This document shows positions 25,501 through 32,528 of a DNA stretch of 38,429 nt, in pieces. The position numbers were made by a program, and so were the translations under genes. This DNA comes from Candidatus Falkowella caecavicola (GTDB lineage: Bacteria; Bacillota; Clostridia; Oscillospirales; Ruminococcaceae): assembly GCA_904420125.1 (NCBI GenBank), contig CAJFUK010000059.1, positions 1-38,429 of the forward strand. The letters run 5' to 3'. The first letter of the stretch is position 1; each line of letters opens with the position of its first letter. The notes below the pieces were generated by a model. The model saw only the letters and a list, made by a program, of their open reading frames with translations, did not search any database and was not told the origin of the DNA.

Positions 25501-26375
25501 GACCGATCCCCATCTTTCTCTATTTTTTGTTCCTCCTGGATTTCCTTCAAGTACCTTTGTAAGGCATCCTTCCAGTCTGGCAGCCGGTTAAATCCGGCTT
25601 GATCCAGCTTGTCCTTGCTCATACGGGAATTAAACGGTCTTTTTGCCTTGGAAGGGTATTCCGAACTGGGAATAAAAATCACCTTTACCGGCAGACCCGC
25701 CAGACGGAAAATTTCCTGTGCAAATTCCGCCCATGAACAGAACCCCTCATTTGTGGCGTGATAAATACCGTATTGTTCCGTCTCAATGATATCGCAAAGA
25801 AGAGGCGCCAGGTCAACCGTATAAGTGGGCGAACCGATCTGATCACAGACAACACGAACCTCTTCGCGTTCTTTTCCCAAACGAAGCATTGTTTTTACAA
25901 AATTATGTCCGTTCTTTCCAAACACCCAGGAAATCCGAACAATAAAAAACTTTTTCAGCCATTCCTGTACGGCCAATTCCCCTCCCAGCTTGGTTTCCCC
26001 ATAGAAACCAAGCGGACCTGTCGGGTCATCCACTTCATATGCTTTTTCTCCAGTGCCGGGGAAGACATAATCCGAACTGATATAGAGCATTTTGGCATCA
26101 ATCCTGTGACAAGCCTCCGCAATATTTCTGGGGCCGTCCACATTGACACTTTGACAGCGCTCCTTGTCATCCTCTGCCCGGTCCACTGCGGTATAAGCAG
26201 AACAGTGAATGACCGCATCCGGATGATAGTTCGTGATAAAGGATATGGTCGCCTCTCGATCTGTAATATCAAAGTCCTGAATATCTACCCCTACATATTC
26301 TGCTCCGCGGGCAGACAACACCCTGCAAACATCATATCCCAGCTGTCCATTGACGCCAGTGACCAATATTTTCAT
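25497..26375 (-). CDS. rfbD: dTDP-4-dehydrorhamnose reductase
   Basis: A 292-residue short-chain reductase, the last step of dTDP-L-rhamnose synthesis. The cofactor loop is TGVNGQLG (6-13), with the catalytic region YISSDYVFPG and Y125/K129 in GFYGETK. The pattern YTAVDRAEDD and VFGKNGHNFVKTML are family hallmarks. The ATG follows GAGG at a suitable distance. It is fourth in the operon. Its stop codon overlaps the start of the exporter permease, tying sugar synthesis to export. Confidence 0.95.
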   Translation of the reverse strand: MKILVTGVNGQLGYDVCRVLSARGAEYVGVDIQDFDITDREATISFITNYHPDAVIHCSAYTAVDRAEDDKERCQSVNVDGPRNIAEACHRIDAKMLYISSDYVFPGTGEKAYEVDDPTGPLGFYGETKLGGELAVQEWLKKFFIVRISWVFGKNGHNFVKTMLRLGKEREEVRVVCDQIGSPTYTVDLAPLLCDIIETEQYGIYHATNEGFCSWAEFAQEIFRLAGLPVKVIFIPSSEYPSKAKRPFNSRMSKDKLDQAGFNRLPDWKDALQRYLKEIQEEQKIEKDGDRS

Positions 26376-26479
26376 ATCTATTACATCCTCTTTTACTGTA
26401 AATCCTTACGATTCACTCCATATACATGCTTTTTTGCACGCTGATCCGGATGAATCACGATATCCCGTATAACCTGTTC

Positions 26480-26508
26480 ATGGGAACCGGACAATTACCG
26501 GTTCCCAT
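26480..26508 (-). promoter_or_regulatory. Stem-loop across the rfbB stop codon
   Basis: An 11-bp perfect stem ATGGGAACCGG (26480-26490) with 26498-26508 and a 7-nt loop that contains the rfbB stop codon. No U-tract follows, so an mRNA-processing or stabilising hairpin between rfbB and rfbD is more likely than a terminator. Confidence 0.6.
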
Positions 26509-27514
26509 ACATCTTTTGATAATATGTCTGGTATTCCCCACTCATAATATGCTCCCACCAGGCCCTGTTATCCAGGTACCATTGGATGGTTTTCTGAATA
26601 CCGTCATCGAATTTTGTCACAGGCAGCCATCCCAGTTCCTCATGAATTTTTGTCGGATCAATCGCATAGCGCATATCGTGTCCCGGACGGTCGGTCACAT
26701 AACGGATCAGACTCTCAGGCTTGCCCAATTCTTTTAAAATCGTCTTGACCACTTGGAGATTGGTTCTTTCATTATGCCCGCCAATATTATAGATTTCTCC
26801 CACGCGTCCTTTTCTGATAATCAAATCAATGGCAGAACAATGATCCTCCACATAGAGCCAGTCCCGGACATTTTCACCTTTCCCATAGACAGGGAGCGGC
26901 TTATCATTGAGCGCATTGGCTATCATCAGAGGAATCAGTTTCTCCGGGAAATGGTAGGGTCCATAATTATTCGAACAGCGGGAAATCGTCACTGGCACTT
27001 GAAAGGTACGATGATAGGCCTGCACCAACAAGTCTGCGGAAGCTTTTGAGGCCGAATACGGGCTGCTGGTATGGATGGGAGATGTCTCGGTAAAAAACAG
27101 ATCCGGACGGTCAAGGGGCAGATCACCATACACCTCATCAGTGGATACCTGGTGATAACGCTGGATCCCATATTTGCGGCAAGCGTCTAACAGCACGCTT
27201 GTCCCAATAATATTGGTACGCAGGAAGAGCTCGGGATCCGTAATGGAGCGATCCACATGGCTTTCTGCTGCAAAGTTCACTACAACATCCGGCTTTTCTT
27301 CTTCAAACAACGCATAGATGGTCTCCCGGTCTGCAATGTCTGCTTTCACAAATTTGAAATTCGGACGATTGATCGCACCGGATAACGTCTCCATATTGCC
27401 CGCATAGGTTAGAGCGTCCACGCAGACAACCTGATCCTCCGGATACCGGTTTAATATATAATAGACAAAATTTCCACCAATGAATCCCGCTCCGCCTGTC
27501 ACAATCAGTTTCAT
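26495..27514 (-). CDS. rfbB: dTDP-glucose 4,6-dehydratase
   Basis: A 339-residue extended SDR enzyme, the second step of dTDP-L-rhamnose synthesis. The NAD loop is TGGAGFIGG (6-14), STDEVYGD (124-131) carries the catalytic D126/E127, and Y153/K157 sit in YSASK. FAAESHVDRSI and the C-terminal YAIDPTKIHEELGW are family signatures. ATG 27514 matches the family N-terminus. It lacks a clear Shine-Dalgarno: the nearest strong GGAAAGG is about 35 bases upstream, before a small hairpin at 27528-27546. It is third in the operon. Confidence 0.95.
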   Translation of the reverse strand: MKLIVTGGAGFIGGNFVYYILNRYPEDQVVCVDALTYAGNMETLSGAINRPNFKFVKADIADRETIYALFEEEKPDVVVNFAAESHVDRSITDPELFLRTNIIGTSVLLDACRKYGIQRYHQVSTDEVYGDLPLDRPDLFFTETSPIHTSSPYSASKASADLLVQAYHRTFQVPVTISRCSNNYGPYHFPEKLIPLMIANALNDKPLPVYGKGENVRDWLYVEDHCSAIDLIIRKGRVGEIYNIGGHNERTNLQVVKTILKELGKPESLIRYVTDRPGHDMRYAIDPTKIHEELGWLPVTKFDDGIQKTIQWYLDNRAWWEHIMSGEYQTYYQKMYGNR

Positions 27515-27527
27515 ATTGATGACCATC

Positions 27528-27608
27528 GCTTTCGTTCTGCGAAAGCATTTCCTTTCCTCAAGAATGCGCCCGATTTTGCCTGGCAAAAATCACGATTGTA
27601 AAATCGGG
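27528..27608 (-). promoter_or_regulatory. Two stem-loops in the rfbC-rfbB gap
   Basis: One stem pairs CCCGATTTT (27569-27577) with 27600-27608. A second pairs GCTTTCG (27528-27534) with 27540-27546. Between them lies a strong GGAAAGG. The second hairpin separates that site from the rfbB ATG and may bring them closer in the folded RNA. Confidence 0.45.
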
Positions 27609-27643
27609 ACAACCACAAAACCGGGCCGAACTGTTTCAGTCTT

Positions 27644-28201
27644 CTATTTTTTATATACAAAATCCACGTCACTGTCCTTGAGCAGCGGCGCATTTTTATC
27701 TTTTTCAGACAGAATGGGCGTGATATTTCCCCAATTGATCCCGATTTCCGGGTCATCCCAGCGGATTCCCCGGTCTGCCTGAGGGGCATACAGATTATCG
27801 GCTTTATATAAGAACTCTACTTCATCGGACAAAGTCAGAAAAGCGTGACCAAACCCTCTTGGTATCAAAAGCTGCCTTTTATTCTCCGCCGTCAGCTCGA
27901 CTGCCACCCACTTTTTATAGGTCGGAGAACCTTTTCTCAAATCGACCGCAACATCTAATACAGCGCCTCTCCCACAACGGACAAGCTTTGCCTGCGCAGC
28001 ATCTCCTTTTTGAAAATGGATCCCCCGAAGAGTACCCTTTTGCGCGGAGAACGACTGGTTGTCCTGTACAAAATCATAGTACAGGCCAGCCTCTTCCATT
28101 TTTTTCGCCGACCAGCTCTCCATAAACCAGCCCCGATGGTCGCCAAACACCTGCGGCTCTATTATATAAACATCTAAAACGTCCGTTTTGATCACTTTCA
28201 T
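27644..28201 (-). CDS. rfbC: dTDP-4-dehydrorhamnose 3,5-epimerase
   Basis: A 185-residue cupin-fold epimerase, the third enzymatic step of the pathway. Conserved features are FGDHRGWFMESW, TLRGIHFQ with the catalytic H62, AVDLRKGSPTY, LIPRGFGHAF and EFLYKADNLY with Y132/Y138. ATG 28201 has GGAG eleven bases upstream; the longer frame to 28243 runs into rfbA. Sixteen bases separate it from the rfbA stop. Confidence 0.95.
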   Translation of the reverse strand: MKVIKTDVLDVYIIEPQVFGDHRGWFMESWSAKKMEEAGLYYDFVQDNQSFSAQKGTLRGIHFQKGDAAQAKLVRCGRGAVLDVAVDLRKGSPTYKKWVAVELTAENKRQLLIPRGFGHAFLTLSDEVEFLYKADNLYAPQADRGIRWDDPEIGINWGNITPILSEKDKNAPLLKDSDVDFVYKK

Positions 28202-28217
28202 TTTTCCGTTTCGCTCC

Positions 28218-29096
28218 TTAATAAAGAATCTTACCTTCTGCAACTGCTTTTAAATGCGCACCATATGGGGACTTCCCATATTTTACAGCAGACTCCTGCA
28301 ACTGTTCCTTGGTAATCCATCCATTTCTATAAGCAATCTCCTCGACTGCAGAAATTTTGATTCCCTGCCTGTTCTCAATCACTTTCACAAACTCCGTCGC
28401 GTCCGAAAGCGCATCCACCGTGCCGGTATCCAGCCATGCATAGCCGCGTCCCAGCGTCACGACATGCAGGTTTCCCTCTTCCAGATACATCCGGTTTAAA
28501 TCGGTAATTTCCAGCTCACCGCGAGCGGAAGGTTTGACCTGTTTGGCCAGCGTACAAACCCGGCGGTCATAAAAATAGAGGCCGGTCACACAGTAATTAG
28601 ACTTTGGATGTTGCGGCTTTTCCTCTATGGAAATCGCTCTTCCCTGAGCATCAAGCTCTACAATCCCAAAACGCTCCGGATCCTCTACGTAATATCCGAA
28701 AACGGTAGCACCATCCTGCCGGGAAGCCGCTTCCCGCAGATGCCTGGTCAACCCATTCCCGTAAAAAATATTATCCCCCAATATCATGGCACAGCAATCT
28801 CCGTCAATGAAGTCCTCCCCAATGATAAACGCCTGGGCCAGACCGTCCGGAGAGGGCTGTTCTGCATAGGACAGACGGATGCCGAATTGGGCTCCATCCC
28901 CCAGAAGCCTTTGAAAATTAGGCAGATCCTGCGGCGTAGAGATAATCAGAATATCCCGAATTCCCGCGAGCATCAGCGTAGACAGCGGATAAAAAATCAT
29001 CGGTTTGTCATAAACCGGCAGTAGCTGCTTGGAGGTTACCAATGTCAGAGGGTAGAGTCTGGTTCCGGACCCACCCGCTAAAATAATGCCTTTCAT
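28218..29096 (-). CDS. rfbA: Glucose-1-phosphate thymidylyltransferase
   Basis: A 292-residue nucleotidyltransferase that activates glucose-1-phosphate with dTTP, the first step of dTDP-L-rhamnose synthesis. The signature is [14 protein letters not shown] (5-18), followed by [46 protein letters not shown] and [20 protein letters not shown] lies six bases before ATG 29096. It is first in a six-gene operon (rfbA-rfbC-rfbB-rfbD-permease-ATPase) driven by the promoter at 29293-29321. Confidence 0.96.
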   Translation of the reverse strand: MKGIILAGGSGTRLYPLTLVTSKQLLPVYDKPMIFYPLSTLMLAGIRDILIISTPQDLPNFQRLLGDGAQFGIRLSYAEQPSPDGLAQAFIIGEDFIDGDCCAMILGDNIFYGNGLTRHLREAASRQDGATVFGYYVEDPERFGIVELDAQGRAISIEEKPQHPKSNYCVTGLYFYDRRVCTLAKQVKPSARGELEITDLNRMYLEEGNLHVVTLGRGYAWLDTGTVDALSDATEFVKVIENRQGIKISAVEEIAYRNGWITKEQLQESAVKYGKSPYGAHLKAVAEGKILY

Positions 29097-29452
29097 CAAA
29101 TCTCTCCTGTTCCCGTACAAAGCAAGTGTACGCTGTTTTCAGCCTATGATTATATTCTGATCCATGAGCAGAGAAAAATTCCCCGGAAACTCCTTTTTCC
29201 CGCAGATATAAAAGCGGCTCTGTCTGCTCTGGTAACAGACATATCCCTGTACAATCTTAAATTTTCCAGATAATACTACTCAATTATAAGGTATTCTACC
29301 ATATTCTATTCCGGATTTCAAGCCATATCCCCTACAATCCATAAAACATCAAAACTGATACTGCCAGCCGTGCATGCCGAGATTGCAAATAATCTGTTAA
29401 GCAGCACTTTGTTATTGTACAAACGTCCCGTCTGCCTTCTCTCCGATGCATA
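29097..29452. other. Leader and promoter region of the rhamnose/exporter operon
   Basis: A 356-base gap. It holds the promoter at 29293-29321 and an untranslated leader of about 190 bases before rfbA. I do not recognise a riboswitch in the leader. The part from 29322 to 29452 lies behind the metallophosphoesterase stop and shows no convincing terminator, so some read-through from that unit into the rhamnose operon is possible. Confidence 0.55.
29293..29321 (-). promoter_or_regulatory. Promoter of the rhamnose/exporter operon
   Basis: On the minus strand TTGAAA (29316-29321), 17-bp spacer, TAGAAT (29293-29298), with TGG directly before the -10 box (extended -10). Confidence 0.6.
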
Positions 29453-30283
29453 TTACGCTTCCGGCAGCAGCTGAATCACAGCAATTTCCGGAAAATTCAA
29501 CAGCCGGATGGGAACCGGGAAATTACCAAGGCCACTGGAAATGAACAGTTTTGCGTCCCCTTTTTCATCCTCATACAGCCCCTTGGTGTACCGTTCCATT
29601 TCACCGCCGGTGATTTCAGGAAACCATGTACCGCGATTCTGTACAGCCCCCAGAAATGGCAGACGAACCTGACCGCCATGCGTATCCCCGCAAATCGACA
29701 GATCTATCCCGAAATCTGCAAATGCCTCAAAGTTAGAAATATGTGCCAGCAGAATGGTATACCGGCTGTCATCCAGCGTGAATTCATTGGACAGATCAAA
29801 GGTAGAAGTATAGTACATATTCGTGATGCCATACAGGCGAATCGGCGTCTGCCCGACTGTAATCTCCTCACTGGTGTAATCCAGTACATGAACCCCCGCC
29901 GCTGAAAGTCTCTCCATAAAATCCGTATTCCGGTCATGCTCCCCGTATACATAATAGACCGGATACTGTTGTGCCAGGCCCTCAAGCAAACCGAACGCCC
30001 GCTCTTTTCCGTCCTCGTCCCCATAGGTATACATATCCCCTGTCACAACAATCAGGTCTGGAGACTCTTTCTGAATTTTTTGAACCAGTCCTGCATTTTC
30101 TTTTCCGAAGGTCATGCCATGCAGATCGGTCAGCTGAACAATCGTCACCGGATTTTGGATTTTGGCATCTTTGATTTCAACCCGCGTAACGGTTAGCAAA
30201 GAGATGTTGAGATACCAGACTCCCACAGCCAGCAATAAAAACAAAAACAGAAATACCCAGCGTTTCTTTTTCTTTCGTTGCAT
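29453..30283 (-). CDS. Membrane-anchored metallophosphoesterase
   Basis: A 276-residue calcineurin-like phosphoesterase of the YkuE type. A basic head and one transmembrane helix (about 9-27) put the catalytic domain outside the membrane. Metal-binding blocks are QLTDLHG (D53, H55), VVTGDM (D83), YVYGEHDR (114-117), LLAHISN (H181) and GDTHGGQVRLP (H202). At the third block the family normally has GNHD, where the Asn binds metal; here it is GEHD, with Glu115 in that place. The substrate could be a phospho-lipid or nucleotide-sugar diphosphate. It lies 46 bases after the XRE regulator gene on the same strand without a visible terminator, so the two are probably cotranscribed. Confidence 0.88.
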   Translation of the reverse strand: MQRKKKKRWVFLFLFLLLAVGVWYLNISLLTVTRVEIKDAKIQNPVTIVQLTDLHGMTFGKENAGLVQKIQKESPDLIVVTGDMYTYGDEDGKERAFGLLEGLAQQYPVYYVYGEHDRNTDFMERLSAAGVHVLDYTSEEITVGQTPIRLYGITNMYYTSTFDLSNEFTLDDSRYTILLAHISNFEAFADFGIDLSICGDTHGGQVRLPFLGAVQNRGTWFPEITGGEMERYTKGLYEDEKGDAKLFISSGLGNFPVPIRLLNFPEIAVIQLLPEA

Positions 30284-30329
30284 TTTTTGTTCCTTCCCAC
30301 ACAGTTGTTTTAAAATTTCTGCCGTCTGG

Positions 30330-30725
30330 CTACGTATTTTTCTCCGTCCGATTTAAGAGCAGGGATCGAGCCGTATCGGCCAGAACGCGCCGTTCCGCTT
30401 CTGAACAGCGCCGGAGCAGCGCGATCAGCTCAGTGGGGTCCGATTCTTGCTGGAGCGTCTGCTCAGGAAAAATCAGCTTGTCCAGGGAAAAATGCAGCAC
30501 CTGTGCCAGCTTGAACAGAACCTCGACCGACGGCTTACGATGTCCGCTCTCAATATGCTTGATATGGGTCGGCGTGATTTCCGCGGATTCAGCAAGCTGT
30601 TCCTGGGTCATTCCGCACAAAATCCGGGTGCGGCGAATCACCGGCCCCAGCAGTTTCACCGGTTCCTGCCCCCCGGCACACTCCGCATTTGATCGCCATT
30701 CCAGTGCCTGTTTATCTTGCCTCAT
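30330..30725 (-). CDS. XRE-family helix-turn-helix regulator
   Basis: A 131-residue DNA-binding protein. The Cro/C1-type HTH lies at about 28-84 (GPVIRRTRILCGMTQEQLAE, then PTHIKHIESGHRKPSVEVLF). The C-terminal 45 residues (ELIALLRRCSEAERRVLADT) look like a short dimerisation helix. AAGGAG lies nine bases before the ATG. The gene is divergent from a 28-codon hydrophobic ORF, and the shared promoter region has four copies of one 13-bp motif, one of them over this gene's own start region. This suggests autoregulation and control of the mini-peptide. Confidence 0.9.
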   Translation of the reverse strand: MRQDKQALEWRSNAECAGGQEPVKLLGPVIRRTRILCGMTQEQLAESAEITPTHIKHIESGHRKPSVEVLFKLAQVLHFSLDKLIFPEQTLQQESDPTELIALLRRCSEAERRVLADTARSLLLNRTEKNT

Positions 30726-30813
30726 CTCTTTCAGCTCCTTTTAGATTAGCTTACAGAGATAATTTCTTCTTTACAATTAGCTTAAAGAGATATATAATGG
30801 AGCTTAAAGAGAT
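30724..30813. promoter_or_regulatory. Fourfold 13-bp operator in overlapping divergent promoters
   Basis: Three direct copies of AGCTTAAAGAGAT (30748-30760 with one mismatch, 30779-30791, 30801-30813), spaced 31 and 22 bases, about three and two helical turns. A fourth, inverted copy with one mismatch covers 30724-30736, over the ribosome site and first base of the XRE gene. The minus promoter is TTGTAA (30771-30776), 17 bp, TAAGCT (30748-30753). Its -35 box overlaps that of the plus promoter. Confidence 0.75.
30770..30798 (+). promoter_or_regulatory. Promoter of the 28-residue peptide gene
   Basis: TTTACA (30770-30775), 17-bp spacer, TATAAT (30793-30798). Operator copy 30779-30791 fills the spacer and copy 30801-30813 covers the likely transcription start, so bound regulator should block this promoter. 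Confidence 0.75.
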
Positions 30814-30840
30814 TATTTCTGTAAACAGCAGGGGGATCGT

Positions 30841-30927
30841 ATGTATATACACGGATTAGCAGGCGGAAATTTTCTGTATCTTTTTGTTATTTTGTATTAT
30901 TTGTTCTATATTATCCAAATTGTATAA
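30841..30927 (+). CDS. 28-residue hydrophobic peptide of unknown function
   Basis: An ORF too short for normal gene finding. It starts at ATG 30841 with GGGGG five bases upstream and ends with TAA at 30925. A short head, MYIHGLAGGN, leads into FLYLFVILYYLFYIIQIV, an almost purely hydrophobic and tyrosine-rich helix long enough to cross a membrane. It has a near-consensus promoter with XRE operators placed to repress it. It could be a membrane-active toxin, a secreted or sensed peptide, or a small regulator of a membrane protein. No homologue is recognised. Support is the promoter, the ribosome site and operator context; translation is unproven. Confidence 0.6.
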   Translation: MYIHGLAGGNFLYLFVILYYLFYIIQIV

Positions 30928-30946
30928 AACAGTTTCCTAAAGCAGC

Positions 30947-31096
30947 GGCCTATCAAACACGATCAACGAACAAAGTAAAATCAGACGGCTGCCAGAGTGA
31001 GAAAAAACGGGTGAGAAGCACCGGCTTCCTGCCGTTCTTTGCAGGGTAGACGAAGAAACAAATAAACATATCAGCAAAACGAGTGTTTGATAGGCC
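30947..31096. mobile_element. 150-bp element with 14-bp terminal inverted repeats (possible MITE)
   Basis: GGCCTATCAAACAC (30947-30960) is repeated perfectly in inverse orientation at 31083-31096, enclosing 122 bp. No target-site duplication is obvious. The interior has no promoter I can defend. Its minus strand is open throughout but has no ribosome site. It lies between the mini-peptide and the LysR gene. A non-autonomous transposable element is the first guess; an invertible segment or a long hairpin are alternatives. Confidence 0.45.
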
Positions 31097-31161
31097 CCAA
31101 GAACTTGATCGGTAGCCGCCCGTTATTTCGTCTCCATTTAGAAAAATTTGCAATGGTATGT

Positions 31162-31167
31162 TATAAT
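31162..31167 (+). promoter_or_regulatory. Extended -10 promoter of the LysR gene
   Basis: TATAAT preceded by TGT (extended -10), 43 bases before the TTG start. The -35 region is weak (TTAGAA at an 18-bp spacing). Confidence 0.5.
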
Positions 31168-31209
31168 AAAAGCAATTCCCTTTTGTCCTTTTGTATAGGA
31201 GGTGCGCCA

Positions 31210-32094
31210 TTGCTCCGACAAATCAAATATTTTCAGGCTGTTGTACGCAAAAACAGTTTTTCAGAGGCTGCAGAAGAATGCCATATTTCTCAGTCGGCTA
31301 TTTCGCAGCAAGTTAAAGCTTTGGAAAGAGAACTCGGTTTTCAACTATTGGAGAGAAGAAACCGAAAATTTGTCCTGACCCCTGCCGGAGAACATTTTTA
31401 TAAAAAAAGTTTGATTTTAATGGCTGATTATGAACAGCTGTGCAATGAAGCGGCCAAAGTGGCCCGTGGGGATGAGGCCGTATTGAAATTTGGCTTTTTA
31501 CGCAGTTACAGCGGACCGGAATTTCATCTTGCACTGGAGGACTTTTCGTCAAAATATCCCCGTGTATCTGTTCAGATGCTGTATGGCAACCATGAAGAAC
31601 TGTTTTCCCTGCTCCGAAATGGTGACGCAGACTTAGTTTTAAACGACCAGCGCCGGGCCTTTTCTGATGCGTACATCAATCTGATTTTGACTACCAGTAG
31701 TGAGTATATAGAAATTTCGTCCAGAAATGCTATATCAGTACGATCATCGGTCACGCCTCAGGATTTGAAAAATATTCCCTGCATTTTAGTTGCTTCTAAA
31801 CAACAGCAGGATGTAGAAAGGGAATATTACCAAACAGTGATCGGATTTCAAGGGGAATTTCTTTATGCTGAAAATTTGGAAGAAGCCCGATTACTGGTCA
31901 TCAGCGGGCAGGGCTTTATGCCCGTTGAAGGCGGCGGGGAAAAAACGATACGTGTCGGCAAATCAATCTGCCGCATCCCGCTTTACCGGGGCAATACACG
32001 GATTACCCGGAAATATTGTTTGTTCTGGAAAAAAGACAATTCCGGATATTATGTTGAAGAATTTGCCGATATCCTGAAATCCAAATTTGCATAA
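31210..32094 (+). CDS. LysR-family transcriptional regulator
   Basis: A 294-residue regulator. The start is the TTG at 31210 with AGGAGGTG five bases upstream, giving the classic LysR opening LRQIKYFQAVVRKNSFSEAA and the HTH core ECHISQSAISQQVKALEREL, then LTPAGEHFYKK. The rest is a periplasmic-binding-protein-like effector domain (about 90-290). Frame upstream of the TTG is open but contains the promoter. It is followed by a terminator and then, on the same strand, by an SDR gene which it may control. The effector is unknown. Confidence 0.92.
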   Translation: MLRQIKYFQAVVRKNSFSEAAEECHISQSAISQQVKALERELGFQLLERRNRKFVLTPAGEHFYKKSLILMADYEQLCNEAAKVARGDEAVLKFGFLRSYSGPEFHLALEDFSSKYPRVSVQMLYGNHEELFSLLRNGDADLVLNDQRRAFSDAYINLILTTSSEYIEISSRNAISVRSSVTPQDLKNIPCILVASKQQQDVEREYYQTVIGFQGEFLYAENLEEARLLVISGQGFMPVEGGGEKTIRVGKSICRIPLYRGNTRITRKYCLFWKKDNSGYYVEEFADILKSKFA

Positions 32095-32114
32095 CACCCA
32101 TCATTTGATTCTAG

Positions 32115-32144
32115 GCTGCTCTCATCATCAGAGGGCAGCTTTTT
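32115..32144 (+). terminator. Terminator of the LysR gene
   Basis: Stem GCTGCTCTC (32115-32123) with 32131-32139 (one wobble pair), 7-nt loop, then five T. Confidence 0.8.
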
Positions 32145-32183
32145 CGTATTAGAAAAACTGATTAAAAAACCTTGAAAGTCAAA

Positions 32184-32212
32184 TTGATTGGGAGGCAATG
32201 CTGGTTTATAAT
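32184..32212 (+). promoter_or_regulatory. Promoter upstream of the SDR gene
   Basis: TTGATT (32184-32189), 17-bp spacer, TATAAT (32207-32212). TTGAAAGTCAA just upstream (32172-32182) is a dyad of the kind LysR regulators bind, but this is only suggestive. Confidence 0.6.
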
Positions 32213-32242
32213 ATGGACAAATCATTGAATAGAAGGGGGAAA

Positions 32243-32526
32243 ATGAAAGTGGCTGTTATCTGGTCCCAGCCCCCGAAAAAGCGAAAACTCCGGTGTATTA
32301 CAGGACCCGTGGACCCGTTCAACAAGGGGACGAGACTCCGTATTGGATAAGAAAATCGGCCTGCGAAAAAAGCAACGATCACCCTGTCAATCCTATTATG
32401 GAAGCATGGGACAAAGGGAATATTGAAAGTCCCCTGCTTTCACCTCGTCATACGAAATGCAAAAACAGAAGTAAACAGGCCATTTTGAATTGGTTCAAAA
32501 ATTTATTGGAAAGGACAGATCATCCG
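32243..32526 (+). pseudogene. Probable degenerate gene remnant between LysR and SDR
   Basis: An ATG at 32243 has a very good ribosome site (AGAAGGGGG) and promoter, and starts MKVAVIWSQPP, which resembles the N-terminus of flavodoxin-like NAD(P)H oxidoreductases. The frame stops after 35 codons at 32350. Another frame stays open from about 32242 to 32532 and reads through a polar, unrecognised sequence. The good start followed by early termination suggests decay. Alternatively the first 35 codons are a leader peptide. The whole 434-base gap 32095-32528 holds only this, the LysR terminator and the promoter. Confidence 0.35.
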
Positions 32527-32528
32527 TC

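Noticed and set aside
30953-31210. 85-codon minus-strand ORF across the inverted-repeat element
   Set aside because: It has no ribosome site and its end lies within the terminal repeat; it overlaps the LysR promoter.
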